Shown in pieces: positions 27,139 through 36,816 of a stretch of 64,000 bases of DNA (the stretch's first letter is position 1; each line of letters begins with the position of its first letter). Where the stretch lies: positions 3,957,501 through 4,021,500 of the forward strand of contig NZ_CP021030.1 in NCBI RefSeq assembly GCF_002117485.1, given 5' to 3'. The notes beneath the pieces are model-generated. The model made no database searches. It was not told the origin of the DNA and saw only the letters and a program-made list of their open reading frames with translations. Both the position numbers and the translations under genes were made by a program. This DNA comes from Rhizobium sp. NXC14 (GTDB lineage: Bacteria > Pseudomonadota > Alphaproteobacteria > Rhizobiales > Rhizobiaceae).

Positions 27139-28299
27139 ATGACGAATCTCTTGAAATCCTGCACGGCAGCGCTCGCCTGCCTGAGCTTCGCGACACAGGT
27201 GGTCGCCGCCGAACCGCTGAAGGCCTTGGGTAAGGGCGAAGGCGCGGTCAGCATCGTCGCCTGGGCCGGCTACATCGAACGCGGCGAAACCGACAAGAAT
27301 TACGACTGGGTCACCGGCTTCGAAAAGGAAACCGGCTGCAAGGTCTCAGTCAAGACTGCCGCCACATCCGATGAGATGGTGTCGCTGATGAACGAAGGTG
27401 GCTTCGATCTCGTCACCGCATCCGGCGACGCGTCGCTTCGCCTCATCGCCGGCAAGCGTGTCCAGCCGATCAATACCGATCTGATCCCGAGCTTCAAGAA
27501 TGTCGACAAGCGCCTGCAGGACGGCCCATGGTACACGGTCGGCGGCGTGCATTACGGCGTGCCCTATCTCTGGGGGCCGAACGTCCTGATGTACAATACC
27601 GACGCCTTCAAGGACAAGGCGCCGACCAGCTGGGGTGTCGTCTTCGAGGAGCAGACCCTGCCGGACGGCAAGTCAAACAAGGGCCGCGTCCAGGCCTATG
27701 ACGGCGCGATCTATATCGCCGATGCGGCCATGTATCTGATGGCCCATAAGCCCGATCTCGGCATCAAGGACCCGTACGAACTGACCGAGGACCAGTACAA
27801 GGCCGCCCTCGACCTGTTGCGCGGCCAGCGCAAGCTCGTCTCACGCTACTGGCACGACGCGATGATCCAGATCGACGACTTCAAGAACGAAGGCGTCGTC
27901 GCCTCCGGCTCCTGGCCCTTCCAGGTCAACCTGCTCCAGGCCGACAAGCAGAAGATCGCCTCCACCTTTCCGGATGAAGGCGTCACCGGCTGGGCCGACA
28001 CGACCATGCTGCACGCCGACAGCGAACATCCGAACTGCGCCTATATGTGGATGGAACATTCGCTGCAGGCCAAGGTCCAGGGCGACGCCGCCGCCTGGTT
28101 CGGCGCCGTGCCCTCCGTTCCCGCTGCCTGCAAGGGCAACGAGCTGATGGGAGAAACCGGCTGCGCCACCAACGGCTTCGATCACTTCGACAAGATCAAG
28201 TTCTGGAAAACACCGGTCTCCAAATGCGCAACACAGAGCGAATGCGTGCCCTATCACCGCTGGGTGTCGGATTACATCGGCGTGATTGGCGGGCGGTAA
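27139..28299 (+). CDS. ydcS: Putrescine/spermidine-type ABC transporter substrate-binding protein (YdcS-like)
   Basis: The 386-residue precursor has a signal peptide (cut near AAEPLK, residue 24) and a PotD/PotF-like fold: SIVAWAGYIERGETDKNYDWVTGFEKETGC, DLVTASGDASLRLIAGKRVQPIN and VPYLWGPNVLMYN. It closely resembles E. coli YdcS in both sequence pattern and neighbours. It should capture a polyamine in the periplasm. A much longer open frame runs in from the LysR gene, but the Met at 27139 follows GGGAG and begins the signal peptide. The four Cys near the C-terminus may form disulphides. Confidence 0.92.
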   Translation: MTNLLKSCTAALACLSFATQVVAAEPLKALGKGEGAVSIVAWAGYIERGETDKNYDWVTGFEKETGCKVSVKTAATSDEMVSLMNEGGFDLVTASGDASLRLIAGKRVQPINTDLIPSFKNVDKRLQDGPWYTVGGVHYGVPYLWGPNVLMYNTDAFKDKAPTSWGVVFEEQTLPDGKSNKGRVQAYDGAIYIADAAMYLMAHKPDLGIKDPYELTEDQYKAALDLLRGQRKLVSRYWHDAMIQIDDFKNEGVVASGSWPFQVNLLQADKQKIASTFPDEGVTGWADTTMLHADSEHPNCAYMWMEHSLQAKVQGDAAAWFGAVPSVPAACKGNELMGETGCATNGFDHFDKIKFWKTPVSKCATQSECVPYHRWVSDYIGVIGGR

Positions 28300-28323
28300 T
28301 AGCCAAGTCGGCTTGTGGTTGAA

Positions 28324-28446
28324 GACCCCTCCCCACAAGGGGAGGGGCTACAAGTGGCACCGCCTCGCTCCTCTTGAACACGGCGTTCTTTGCGAGGGTG
28401 CGGCAGATTAAGCCCTCCCCTTGTGGGGAGGGTTTGGGGCGGGGTC
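28324..28446. repeat. Intergenic inverted-repeat element between ydcS and ydcT
   Basis: The element opens GACCCCTCCCC and closes GGGGCGGGGTC. It contains two hairpins, CCCTCCCC-ACAA-GGGGAGGG and CCCTCCCCTTGTGGGGAGGG. It is a different type from the copies at 5747 and 13559. Lying just after the binding-protein gene, it could limit expression of the downstream ATPase or protect the upstream mRNA. Confidence 0.7.
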
Positions 28447-28493
28447 TTTTAAGCCGCGACCGACGCCTTCTATTGAAAGACCCGGAGCCTTCC

Positions 28494-29480
28494 ATGACGT
28501 CAGCCGTCCGCTTACAACAGGTATCGCGCCATTTCGGCCAGGTTCGCGCCGTCGACGGCGTCGATCTCGAAATAGCGCCGGGCGAGTTCTTCGCCATGCT
28601 CGGCCCGTCGGGTTCCGGCAAGACGACATGCCTTAGATTGATCGCCGGCTTCGAACAGCCGACAGCAGGCCACATTCAGATCTTCGGCGAGACGGCCGAC
28701 GGCGTTCCGCCCTATCGGCGCAACGTCAACACCGTATTCCAGGATTACGCGCTCTTCCCGCATCTCAACATCCTCGACAACGTCGCCTACGGGCTGATGG
28801 TCAAGGGCGTCGGCAAGGCGGAGCGGATGAAGGCGGCGGGAGAAGCCCTCGAGCTCGTCAAACTGCCGGGTTATGGCGGCCGCCGCCCCGGCCAGCTCTC
28901 CGGCGGCCAGCGGCAGCGCGTGGCGCTCGCCCGCGCCCTCGTCAACAAGCCGAAGGTGCTGCTGCTCGATGAGCCGCTCGGTGCGCTGGACCTGAAGCTG
29001 CGGGAGCAGATGCAGGAGGAATTGAAGAGCCTGCAGCGCGCGCTCGGCATCACCTTTGTCTTCGTCACCCATGATCAGGGCGAGGCGCTGTCCATGGCCG
29101 ATCGCGTCGCGGTCTTCAACAATGGCAATATCGTCCAGCACGGCACGCCACAGGATATCTACCGCTGCCCGAAGACCCGTTTCGTCGCCGATTTCGTCGG
29201 CTCGTCCAATGTGATCGCGCCTGATCTGATGGCCGCGATCGGCGGCGAGAAACGCTGGGCGAGCCTGCGCCCCGAGGCGATACGGCTGGCAAGTGACGGC
29301 ATCGAGGCGAAGGTCGAGCATGCGAGCTTCCTCGGCGCCGCCACCCGTCTCAGCGTCGACCTGCAGGGCAGCCGGCTGCATGTCACGCTGGCGGCAGGCA
29401 TGCCTGTGCCGGATATCGGCGCCGGCATCCGGCTTGCCTGGCAGCCCGCCGATATCCACTACATGGACGATGCGGCATGA
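28494..29480 (+). CDS. ydcT: Polyamine-type ABC transporter ATP-binding protein (YdcT/PotA-like)
   Basis: The 328-residue protein has Walker A GPSGSGKTT (about 38-46), signature [15 protein letters not shown], Walker B VLLLDEPLGALD, and a C-terminal TOBE-like domain (about 250-328). It energises uptake with the two permeases that follow. The frame is open upstream through the repeat element; the Met at 28494 precedes the family N-terminus and has a GGAGCC site. Its last four bases overlap the next gene (ATGA). Confidence 0.94.
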   Translation: MTSAVRLQQVSRHFGQVRAVDGVDLEIAPGEFFAMLGPSGSGKTTCLRLIAGFEQPTAGHIQIFGETADGVPPYRRNVNTVFQDYALFPHLNILDNVAYGLMVKGVGKAERMKAAGEALELVKLPGYGGRRPGQLSGGQRQRVALARALVNKPKVLLLDEPLGALDLKLREQMQEELKSLQRALGITFVFVTHDQGEALSMADRVAVFNNGNIVQHGTPQDIYRCPKTRFVADFVGSSNVIAPDLMAAIGGEKRWASLRPEAIRLASDGIEAKVEHASFLGAATRLSVDLQGSRLHVTLAAGMPVPDIGAGIRLAWQPADIHYMDDAA

Positions 29481-30439
29481 CGGCACTCATCATCTCCGAC
29501 GGCAAGACATCGATCCTTCCGGGACGCAGTGGCGTCTTCGGCCGGCTGTCGGATGCCTTCTGGCGGCACCCGAAGCTTTTGCTGTTCCTGATGCTGACAC
29601 CGCCCCTGCTCTGGCTCGGCATCATCTATATCGGCTCGCTCATCGCCCTGCTTCTGCAGAGTTTCTTCTCGATCGACGATTTTTCCGGACTGGTGAACTA
29701 CGAATTCACGCTGTCGACCTACGCCCAGCTTCTGAGCCCGACGAATTTCGACATTATTATCCGCACCGTCGTAATGGCGGCGCTGGTCACCGTCGCTTCC
29801 GCACTCATCGCCTTCCCGATCGCCTACTACGCCGCCCGTTATGCGCGGGGCAAATGGAAGGTGCTGTTTTATCTCGGCGTCATGCTGCCGCTCTGGTCGA
29901 GTTATCTCGTCAAGATCTACGCCTGGAAGCTGATCCTCGCTAAAGAAGGCATCCTGACGTGGATCTTCGAACAGCTCCATCTCTCCTGGCTTCTCGACGG
30001 CGTCCTGAACCTGCCCGTCGTCGGCGGCAATTCGCTTTCGGTCAGCTACCTCGGCACCTTCATCGTCTTCGTCTATATCTGGCTGCCCTACATGATCCTG
30101 CCGACTCAGGCGGCCCTCGAGCGTGTGCCCGGCAACCTGATCGAGGCCTCGGCGGATCTCGGCGCCACCCCGCGCCAGACATTCCGCACCGTGCTGCTGC
30201 CCCTGGCACTCCCCGGCATCGTCGCCGGTTCGATTTTCACCTTTTCGCTGACCCTCGGCGATTACATCATCCCGCAGATCATCGGCTCTTCCAGGCTGTT
30301 CATCGGCCAGGCCGTCTATGCGCAGCAGGGGACGGCTGGCAACGTGCCGCTGGCGGCTGCCTTCTCGGTCGTGCCGATCGTCATCATGGCGCTTTATCTG
30401 TCGCTCGCCAAAAGACTGGGGGCCTTCGATGCGCTCTGA
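29477..30439 (+). CDS. ydcU: Polyamine-type ABC transporter permease (YdcU/PotB-like)
   Basis: The 320-residue membrane protein has six main helices, one long N-terminal segment ([32 protein letters not shown]) and the EAA loop [28 protein letters not shown] that contacts the ATPase. It overlaps the ATPase gene by 4 bp and the next permease gene by 11 bp, so the three are translationally coupled. Confidence 0.94.
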   Translation: MTALIISDGKTSILPGRSGVFGRLSDAFWRHPKLLLFLMLTPPLLWLGIIYIGSLIALLLQSFFSIDDFSGLVNYEFTLSTYAQLLSPTNFDIIIRTVVMAALVTVASALIAFPIAYYAARYARGKWKVLFYLGVMLPLWSSYLVKIYAWKLILAKEGILTWIFEQLHLSWLLDGVLNLPVVGGNSLSVSYLGTFIVFVYIWLPYMILPTQAALERVPGNLIEASADLGATPRQTFRTVLLPLALPGIVAGSIFTFSLTLGDYIIPQIIGSSRLFIGQAVYAQQGTAGNVPLAAAFSVVPIVIMALYLSLAKRLGAFDAL

Positions 30440-31241
30440 TCTCAAGACATCGCCGCTGCCCTTGAAGATCGCCGCCGCCGGCGGGCTGCTTTTCCTGCAC
30501 CTGCCGATCCTGCTGATCTTCGTCTATGCCTTCACGACGGAGGAGAAGAGCTATCAGTGGCCGCCACCCGGCCTGACGCTGCAATGGTTCCCCGTTGCCT
30601 GGAACCGGCCCGACGTCTGGTCGGCGCTCGGCCTTTCCGTGCAGGTCGCCGTCATCGCCACCGCGATCGCGCTCGTCCTCGGCACGCTCTGCGCGGCTGC
30701 CGTCAGCCAGACGAAATTTTTCGGCCGCGAGGCGATCTCGCTGCTGGTCATCCTGCCGATCGCGCTTCCCGGCATCATCACTGGCATTGCGCTGCGCTCC
30801 GCCTTCAGTCTCTTCGACATCCCGTTCTCGGTCTGGACCATCGTGCTCGGCCACGCCACTTTCTGCGTGGTGGTCGTCTACAACAACGCCGTCGCCCGCT
30901 TCCGCCGCACCTCCGGCTCGCTGATCGAAGCCTCGATGGATCTCGGCGCCGATGGCTTCCAGACCTTCCGCCATGTCATCCTGCCGAATATCGGCACCGC
31001 CCTGCTTGCCGGCGGCATGCTCGCTTTTGCCCTGTCCTTCGATGAGGTCATCGTCACCACCTTCACCGGCGGCCAGCAATCGACGCTGCCGATCTGGATG
31101 CTCGAAGAACTCATCCGCCCGCGCCAGCGCCCCGTCACCAATGTGGTCGCCATGGTCGTGGTGCTCGTCACCTTCCTGCCGATCCTGGCAGCCTATTACC
31201 TCACCCGCGACGGCGACCAGATCGCCGGTTCCGGCAAATAA
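30429..31241 (+). CDS. ydcV: Polyamine-type ABC transporter permease (YdcV/PotC-like)
   Basis: The 270-residue membrane protein has six helices and an EAA loop ([31 protein letters not shown]). The chosen Met, inside the last codons of the preceding gene, gives the family N-terminus [20 protein letters not shown]. It completes the transporter and lies 13 bp before patD. Confidence 0.93.
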   Translation: MRSDLKTSPLPLKIAAAGGLLFLHLPILLIFVYAFTTEEKSYQWPPPGLTLQWFPVAWNRPDVWSALGLSVQVAVIATAIALVLGTLCAAAVSQTKFFGREAISLLVILPIALPGIITGIALRSAFSLFDIPFSVWTIVLGHATFCVVVVYNNAVARFRRTSGSLIEASMDLGADGFQTFRHVILPNIGTALLAGGMLAFALSFDEVIVTTFTGGQQSTLPIWMLEELIRPRQRPVTNVVAMVVVLVTFLPILAAYYLTRDGDQIAGSGK

Positions 31242-31254
31242 CAGGGAGAACATC

Positions 31255-32682
31255 ATGGATACGCAAATGCTGATCGGTTCCCGCTTCGAAAAAGGCACGG
31301 AGACGGAAGAGCACATCCTGAACCCGAGGACCGGAGAGACGGTGATCGACCTTCCCGAGGCCTCGCTTCCCCAGGTCGATGCCGCCGTCGATGCCGCCGA
31401 AAAAGCCTTCAAGAGCTGGTCGCAGACGACGCCTTCCGAACGCTCGAGTTACCTGCTGAAGATCGCCGACGCTATCGAGAAGGACGCCGCCAGTTTCGCC
31501 GCGCTGGAAGCGCTGAACTGCGGCAAGCCGATCAATTCAGTGCTGAACGATGAAATCCCGGCAATCGTCGATTGTTACCGCTTCTTCGCGGGGGCAGTGC
31601 GCAACCTGCACGGACCGGCCGCCGGCGAATACTTGCCCGGCCACACCTCGATGATCCGCCGTGATCCGATCGGCATCGTCGGCTCGATCGCGCCGTGGAA
31701 CTATCCGTTGATGATGATGGCCTGGAAGCTGGCGCCGGCAATCGCGGGCGGCAACACCGTCGTCTTCAAACCCTCGGAACAGACGCCGCTGACAGCGCTG
31801 AAGATGGCGAAGCTGCTTTCCGACATCCTTCCCGAAGGCGTGGTCAACGTCATCCTCGGCCGCGGCGAAAGCGTCGGCAATGCGCTGATCAACCACGCCA
31901 AAGTCAACATGATCTCGATCACGGGCGATGTCGCCACCGGCAAGAAGGTGCTGCAGGCCGCCGCCAAGACCGTCAAGCGCACTCATCTGGAACTTGGCGG
32001 CAAGGCCCCGGTCATCGTCTTCGACGACGCCGATATCGATGCCGTCGTGTCAGGCATCCGCACCTTCGGTTATTACAATGCCGGTCAGGACTGCACCGCG
32101 GCCTGCCGCATCTATGCCGACGCCAAGGTCTACGACAATTTCGTTGCCGATCTCTCTTCTGCCGTCTCAAGCATCCGCTTCAACCAAGCCGACGATACCG
32201 AAAACGAGATCGGTCCGCTGATCTCCAGGCGCCAGCGTGACCGCGTCGAAAGCTTCGTCGCCCGCGCTTCCGAGCACAAGCACATGGAAATCACCACCGG
32301 CGGCAAGGTCTCCGGCGACAGAGGCTTCTTCTTCACGCCGACCGTCATTGCGGGCGCCTTGCAGGACGACGAGATCGTCCGCCGCGAGGTCTTCGGCCCG
32401 GTCGTCTCCGTCACCCGCTTCTCCGACGCTGATGATGCCATCGCTTGGGCGAACGACAGCGATTACGGCCTCGCCTCCTCGGTCTGGACCAGGGATATCG
32501 GCCGCGGCATGAAGACCGCCGGCCGCCTGCAATATGGCTGCACCTGGATCAACACGCATTTCATGCTGGTCAACGAGATGCCGCATGGCGGCCTCAAGCA
32601 GTCGGGTTACGGCAAGGACATGTCCGTCTATGCGCTGGAGGATTATACCGCCGTTCGCCATGTGATGATCAATCACGGCTGA
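31255..32682 (+). CDS. patD: Gamma-aminobutyraldehyde dehydrogenase
   Basis: The 475-residue protein is an NAD-dependent aldehyde dehydrogenase with catalytic Glu246 (LELGGK) and Cys280 ([13 protein letters not shown]). Segments such as [27 protein letters not shown] and the ending [15 protein letters not shown] match the E. coli PatD (YdcW) subgroup very closely. It oxidises 4-aminobutyraldehyde, formed from putrescine, to GABA. Start at 31255 follows AGGGAGAA. Its place at the end of a ydcSTUV-like operon repeats the E. coli order. No putrescine aminotransferase gene is present in the window. Confidence 0.95.
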   Translation: MDTQMLIGSRFEKGTETEEHILNPRTGETVIDLPEASLPQVDAAVDAAEKAFKSWSQTTPSERSSYLLKIADAIEKDAASFAALEALNCGKPINSVLNDEIPAIVDCYRFFAGAVRNLHGPAAGEYLPGHTSMIRRDPIGIVGSIAPWNYPLMMMAWKLAPAIAGGNTVVFKPSEQTPLTALKMAKLLSDILPEGVVNVILGRGESVGNALINHAKVNMISITGDVATGKKVLQAAAKTVKRTHLELGGKAPVIVFDDADIDAVVSGIRTFGYYNAGQDCTAACRIYADAKVYDNFVADLSSAVSSIRFNQADDTENEIGPLISRRQRDRVESFVARASEHKHMEITTGGKVSGDRGFFFTPTVIAGALQDDEIVRREVFGPVVSVTRFSDADDAIAWANDSDYGLASSVWTRDIGRGMKTAGRLQYGCTWINTHFMLVNEMPHGGLKQSGYGKDMSVYALEDYTAVRHVMINHG

Positions 32683-32750
32683 CCGGCGAAAACGTCAAGG
32701 ATATGGAAGCCACGCCGACAGCAGGAACATCGTCCAATTTCGCGCGACGT

Positions 32751-32775
32751 GGAACAATTTCCCGGTTGCCGCGTC
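32751..32775 (+). promoter_or_regulatory. Candidate EcfG-type general-stress promoter before the DUF1328 gene
   Basis: GGAAC at 32751-32755 and CGTC at 32772-32775 are separated by 16 bases. This matches the alphaproteobacterial EcfG/RpoE2 consensus GGAAC-N16/17-CGTT with one mismatch in the -10 part. It ends 28 bp before the start codon of the small membrane protein gene. Confidence 0.5.
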
Positions 32776-32803
32776 TTTTCAGACAAACGCAAAGGATGAT
32801 GTC

Positions 32804-32977
32804 ATGCTGAAATGGGCTCTGATATTCTTCGTTATTTCGATCATCGCCGGCTTCTTTGGCTTCTCCGGCGTCTCCGCCGCCACCGCGACCATCGCCCGCG
32901 TGCTCTTCGGTATTGCGCTGGTGATCTTCCTGATCTTCCTGGTTCTGGCGCTGATGGCCGGCCAGGCGGTCTTGTAA
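32804..32977 (+). CDS. Small DUF1328 membrane protein
   Basis: The 57-residue protein starts [22 protein letters not shown] and consists almost entirely of two hydrophobic helices separated by [12 protein letters not shown]. This is the pattern of the DUF1328/YtjA family. The ribosome binding site is AAAGGATG. The function is unknown, though members often appear in general stress regulons, which fits the GGAAC-type promoter just upstream. Between it and the preceding patD lie 121 bp. Confidence 0.9.
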   Translation: MLKWALIFFVISIIAGFFGFSGVSAATATIARVLFGIALVIFLIFLVLALMAGQAVL

Positions 32978-33004
32978 GCGGGCGCCGCCCAATCCGGAGC
33001 AATT

Positions 33005-33026
33005 CCGCGGCTCGGAAGAGCCGCGG
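33005..33026. terminator. GC-rich hairpin between convergent genes
   Basis: A perfect 9 bp stem (CCGCGGCTC / GAGCCGCGG) with a GGAA loop lies between the DUF1328 and DoxX stops. There is no T-run on either side, so termination is only suggested by position. Confidence 0.45.
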
Positions 33027-33060
33027 CATGTTCATGGCGCGCAAAAGCCTGCAGCATTGG

Positions 33061-33504
33061 CTACAGCATCGCCCTCAGCCAGGGATGAAGGCTGTTAGCT
33101 CGTCTTTTCAACAGATTGTCGACCGATATCGAACCCGCTCCGGAAGCGGCGAGGACGAACATGCCGCCGGCAATCGCCAGGTCCTTCTCGAAATGCAAGA
33201 ATTCGTTTTGGCTGGTAAAGTTCGTATGAAAGAGAAAGGCGGTCGCCAGGCAGAAGAGCGCCAGCGCCGTGGCACCCAGCCGACCGAGGAAACCCGCCGC
33301 AACGGAAATGCCGGCGCCGATTTGAAGAGCGATGGTGGCCAAAGCTATCGGCGGCGACAGCCCTAAGTTCACGAAGGTGTCGATGGTCGACGCGAGATCT
33401 GCCGCAAGAGACGAGCCTTCGTGCAGAAAAATCAGCGCCAGCAGAAGCCTGCCCAGAAGCAGAACGAGGTCGGCTGATCGGAACCGGCTTGCGACGCTCT
33501 TCAT
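33061..33504 (-). CDS. DoxX family membrane protein (second copy)
   Basis: The 147-residue protein has four hydrophobic helices: LVLLLGRLLLALIFLHEGSS, ALATIALQIGAGISVAAGF, then GATALALFCLATAFLFHTNF, and AIAGGMFVLAASGAGSISVDNLLKRR. The last part matches the DoxX protein at 4089-4490, so the two are paralogues. Two Met codons adjoin; the second (33504) is better spaced from GGAGG. The function is unknown. Confidence 0.85.
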   Translation of the reverse strand: MKSVASRFRSADLVLLLGRLLLALIFLHEGSSLAADLASTIDTFVNLGLSPPIALATIALQIGAGISVAAGFLGRLGATALALFCLATAFLFHTNFTSQNEFLHFEKDLAIAGGMFVLAASGAGSISVDNLLKRRANSLHPWLRAML

Positions 33505-33616
33505 CATACCCTCCGCTTTGCAGAGCAGGTGGACCGGTCGTGTGGCCCCAGCGTTAACTCCGTCCCGTCTCCCGGGTGTTATGGGCTGGATCCTCCCGGT
33601 CGCCGGCTACGGCGCA

Positions 33617-34285
33617 TTATAACAGGCTTGCACCGACATTGATCGCCAGCGCCAGGATCGTCGTGTTGAACAGGAACGACAGCACGGCATGCAGCAGTGT
33701 TAGCTTGCGCATGCTGGTCGAACTGACCGCGACATCCGCGGTCTGCGCGGCAACGCCGACGGTGAAGGAGAAATAGAGGAAGTCCCAATAGCCGGGCTCT
33801 TCGATGCCGTCGGGGAATATGAGGCCGCTCTCTTCGTCCGCCCCGCCATAGAAATAATGGGCATAGTGGATGGTGAAAAGCGTATGCAGAAAAATCCACG
33901 AGATCAGAATCGTCAGCACCGCGGCACCCGCCCGCGTCAGCGCAACGTCAGGTGGCGCCTCCTTGATCGAATGAAGCTCGGTGCCAATGCCGACGATGCT
34001 CGCAAGCGCAGCACCGATTGAAAGGGCCAGCAAAACGGTATCCGAAAAATCGAGATCGGCGGCGCGTTTCCGGATCGATTCGACCGTCGCCCGCAGCATC
34101 TTGCGCCAGCTGAGCGCGACAAAAACAATGGCGCTAATATTCCAGCCGAACAGGATATTGCCGGCACTGACCTCCCGCGAGGTCAGAGCCAAGAAGACCA
34201 CCAGTCCGGCAACAGCGGCAATGATGAAGCTTGCGTGCTTGCGGGCAAGTGCCAAAGGCGACCTTGCCGCTTCCTCGTCCGCCAT
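33617..34285 (-). CDS. DUF1345 family membrane protein
   Basis: The 222-residue protein has about five hydrophobic helices and the DUF1345 pattern: FGWNISAIVFVALSWRKML near the N-terminus, IHYAHYFYGGADEESGLIFPD centrally, and YWDFLYFSFTVGVAAQTADVAVSS. The function is unknown. I prefer the Met at 34285, which follows GGAG at six bases, over one six codons earlier. It is a single gene between a DoxX gene and transaldolase, all on the minus strand but separated by gaps of about 100 bp. Confidence 0.85.
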   Translation of the reverse strand: MADEEAARSPLALARKHASFIIAAVAGLVVFLALTSREVSAGNILFGWNISAIVFVALSWRKMLRATVESIRKRAADLDFSDTVLLALSIGAALASIVGIGTELHSIKEAPPDVALTRAGAAVLTILISWIFLHTLFTIHYAHYFYGGADEESGLIFPDGIEEPGYWDFLYFSFTVGVAAQTADVAVSSTSMRKLTLLHAVLSFLFNTTILALAINVGASLL

Positions 34286-34377
34286 ATCGGTCTCCGACAG
34301 CATATGTCATTGATAAGCGCATGAAAAAGGCGCGGTTGCCAGCCGGCATCCACGCCTTCGATCATTGGCGTGCTCTA

Positions 34378-35343
34378 TCAGGCGGCAGCGAGCTGCAGTT
34401 CCTTCTGCACCATGGTGCGCAGCGTCGACAGGTCCTTGGCGAAGGCGCGGATGCCTTCCGCGAGCTTTTCCGTCGCCATCGCGTCTTCGTTCATCATCCA
34501 GCGGAAGGTCTTTTCGTCGACGGCGATTTTGGCAGCCGGCCTGACCGTTTCGGGCGACAGCTTGCGCTCGAGCTTGCCTTGGTCGTTTGAAAGCTCGTCG
34601 AGCAGGTTCGGAGCGATGGTCAGGCGATCGCAACCGGCCAGAGCTTCGATCTCGCCGGTATTGCGGAAGGACGCGCCCATGACGACCGTCTTGATGTCGT
34701 TGGCCTTGTAGTAGTTGTAGATGTCACGGACGGAGATGACGCCCGGATCCTCCTCGGCAGTGAAATCCTTGCCCGTCGACTTCTTGTACCAGTCGAGGAT
34801 ACGGCCGACGAAGGGCGAAATCAGGAAAACCTTGGCATCAGCGCAGGCGATCGCCTGCGCCTTGGAGAAGAGCAACGTCAGATTGCAGTCGATGCCCTCC
34901 TTCTGCAGGATTTCCGCTGCGCGAATGCCCTCCCAGGTAGACGCGAGCTTGATGAGGATACGGTCTTTCTCGATGCCGCGTTCCTTGTAGGCGGCAATGA
35001 TGCTGCGTGCCTTGTTCAGCGATGCTTCGGTATCAAAGGACAGGTCGGCATCGACTTCCGTCGAAACGCGGCCGGGAACGAGCTTCACCAGGGCGGCGCC
35101 GACCGAGATGGCAAGGCGGTCGGCAACGGCTGCAGCGGCAACATTTGCGTCGCCGCCGAGCTTCTTGCCCCAGGCGATAGCTTCCTTCATGTCGTCTGCG
35201 AACATTTCGGTACCGAGCGCCTTTAGGACGATGGATGGATTGGTCGTGCAGTCGACCGGCTTCAGGCGGGCGACTGCCTGAATATCGCCTGTATCGGCGA
35301 CGACGGTGGTAATCTCGCGGAGTTGGTCAAGCTTGGATGTCAT
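34378..35343 (-). CDS. tal: Transaldolase
   Basis: The 321-residue protein is a full-length TalB-type transaldolase of the non-oxidative pentose phosphate pathway, transferring dihydroxyacetone from sedoheptulose 7-phosphate to glyceraldehyde 3-phosphate. The DCTTNPS motif (31-37) and the Schiff-base Lys132 in [11 protein letters not shown] are present. It starts after AAGGAT. Upstream is a 426 bp gap shared with a divergent SorC-type regulator. It would serve xylulose 5-phosphate made by XylB, though it is not in that operon. Confidence 0.97.
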   Translation of the reverse strand: MTSKLDQLREITTVVADTGDIQAVARLKPVDCTTNPSIVLKALGTEMFADDMKEAIAWGKKLGGDANVAAAAVADRLAISVGAALVKLVPGRVSTEVDADLSFDTEASLNKARSIIAAYKERGIEKDRILIKLASTWEGIRAAEILQKEGIDCNLTLLFSKAQAIACADAKVFLISPFVGRILDWYKKSTGKDFTAEEDPGVISVRDIYNYYKANDIKTVVMGASFRNTGEIEALAGCDRLTIAPNLLDELSNDQGKLERKLSPETVRPAAKIAVDEKTFRWMMNEDAMATEKLAEGIRAFAKDLSTLRTMVQKELQLAAA

Positions 35344-35669
35344 GGTTGGTGATCCTTATTGAATTCAAAGCGGACCGGCGCGACTTCCGCCCGGCAAAGA
35401 GATGATCTAGGGACAGATGTTTTGCATGCTGCGGGCGAATATACGCGCTTCCGTCACGGATGATTCATAAACGTAAGGGACAGTCGACGTGTTCCGGCCG
35501 CATGCAAACGGCTGCTCGAACGCAGGCGATACCGCCTGCGGCGCAAAGGCCGGTCGTGACTTTCGGCATGCCCGCACTATGTCCTCCTCGGACTGACAGG
35601 GACGACTTTATGTCGCGAGGACTATCGCCGTTCGCGCAAGGAAAAGTCAAGGACATTTGTGCATTCTGA

Positions 35670-35698
35670 TTGACATAAGTGTCACACCCGTCATTATC
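35670..35698 (+). promoter_or_regulatory. Candidate promoter with overlapping palindrome before the SorC-type gene
   Basis: TTGACA (35670-35675) and ATTATC (35693-35698) are 17 bases apart, a good housekeeping spacing. The palindrome TGACATAAGTGTCA (35671-35684) overlaps the -35 box, a position suited to autorepression by the SorC-type protein. The rest of the 426 bp between tal and this gene shows nothing else I can support. Confidence 0.5.
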
Positions 35699-35769
35699 CC
35701 GGCAGCAAACGCATAGGCGCAGCCTTTCGTCCCATCAGGGATTTAGGCGAAAATCCTGCGGGAGGAGAC

Positions 35770-36753
35770 GTGGTCAAGCTCAAACGCGGCACCCATACCG
35801 CCTATTCCGAGGCATCCTCGCTGCGGCTGAGGGCTGCATGGCTCTATTACAATGAGGGCCTGACCCAGAAAGACGTCGCCGAACAGCTCGGCATCAGCCG
35901 GACGACGGTGATCCGCCTGCTCGACGAGTCGATGAAACGCAGCGAAGTCCAGATCTGGATCAACGATTCGATCGGCGATTGCGTCGAGCTTTCGGTCAAG
36001 CTGGAGCGTGCCTATGGCCTCGACGAAGCGATCGTCGTGCCTGCGCCGGTTCATGGCGATGTCGATTCACTGGCAAAGAACGTCGGCTTGGCGCTTGGCC
36101 AGTTCCTCTCCGAAGCCATTCCCGACGACTATACGATTGGTGTCGGCTGGGGCCGCACCATGACCGCCTCGCTGGCGAGCTTCCGGCCACCGCGCCGCGC
36201 CAATTGCAAGGTCGTTTCGCTGCTCGGCGGCATCGTTGCCGTGCATCAGACGAATCCGATCGATTACACCTGGCGGCTGGCCAACCAGCTCGGCGCCGAA
36301 TGTTACATGTTCCTGGCGCCGCTTCTCGTCGATTCCATCGAAACCAAACGCAATCTGATCGACAAATGCGGGTTGGACACGATCTACCGCCTCGCCGAGA
36401 ACCTCGATCTCGCGATCGTCAGTTGCGGTGATATCGGGCCGCACTCGACCTCGCTATCGGAAGGCTGGATATCGAAGGCCGAGTTGCAAGAACTGATCAA
36501 TGCCGGCTGCGTCTGCGACACCATGTTCAACTTCCTCGACAGGAACGGAAATTCGGTCGATCACTCGATCAACCAGCGGGTGATGTCCGTCGATCTCGAC
36601 ATGCTGAAAGAGGCCAAGCACATCGTGCTTTCCTCCGGCGGCGCCCACCGGGCCACCGCCATCCGCGCCACGATCAAGCGCATCGGCTGCAACACGCTGA
36701 TCACCGATGAAGGTGCGGCGCAAGCATTGCTTGATCTCGCCGAACAGGCCTGA
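35770..36753 (+). CDS. SorC/DeoR-type sugar-binding transcriptional regulator
   Basis: The 327-residue protein has an N-terminal HTH (LRAAWLYYNEGLTQKDVAEQLGISRTTVIRLLDESMKRSEVQIWI, about 20-65). The rest is a SorC-type sugar-phosphate-binding domain with YTIGVGWGRTMTASLA and LSSGGAHRATAIRATIKRIGCNTLITDEGAAQALL near its end. GTG start with a GGGAGGAG site. No obvious catabolic operon adjoins it; transaldolase is divergent at 426 bp. The target is unknown. A second SorC-type gene, with a clear polyol operon, is at 51219-52172. Confidence 0.9.
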   Translation: MVKLKRGTHTAYSEASSLRLRAAWLYYNEGLTQKDVAEQLGISRTTVIRLLDESMKRSEVQIWINDSIGDCVELSVKLERAYGLDEAIVVPAPVHGDVDSLAKNVGLALGQFLSEAIPDDYTIGVGWGRTMTASLASFRPPRRANCKVVSLLGGIVAVHQTNPIDYTWRLANQLGAECYMFLAPLLVDSIETKRNLIDKCGLDTIYRLAENLDLAIVSCGDIGPHSTSLSEGWISKAELQELINAGCVCDTMFNFLDRNGNSVDHSINQRVMSVDLDMLKEAKHIVLSSGGAHRATAIRATIKRIGCNTLITDEGAAQALLDLAEQA

Positions 36754-36816
36754 AGCGCGCCGTGATCTTTCAGATTGGCTGCCGCGCTTCATGCCGTCCT
36801 TTTTGCTGGGCATGCT

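Noticed and set aside
35460..35669. A 69-codon frame in the gap between tal and the SorC-type gene
   Set aside because: No ribosome site or domain, and it runs up to the candidate promoter of the next gene, so it is probably chance.
36754..36816. A terminator between the SorC-type and ada-like genes
   Set aside because: No stem of useful length with a T-run is visible.
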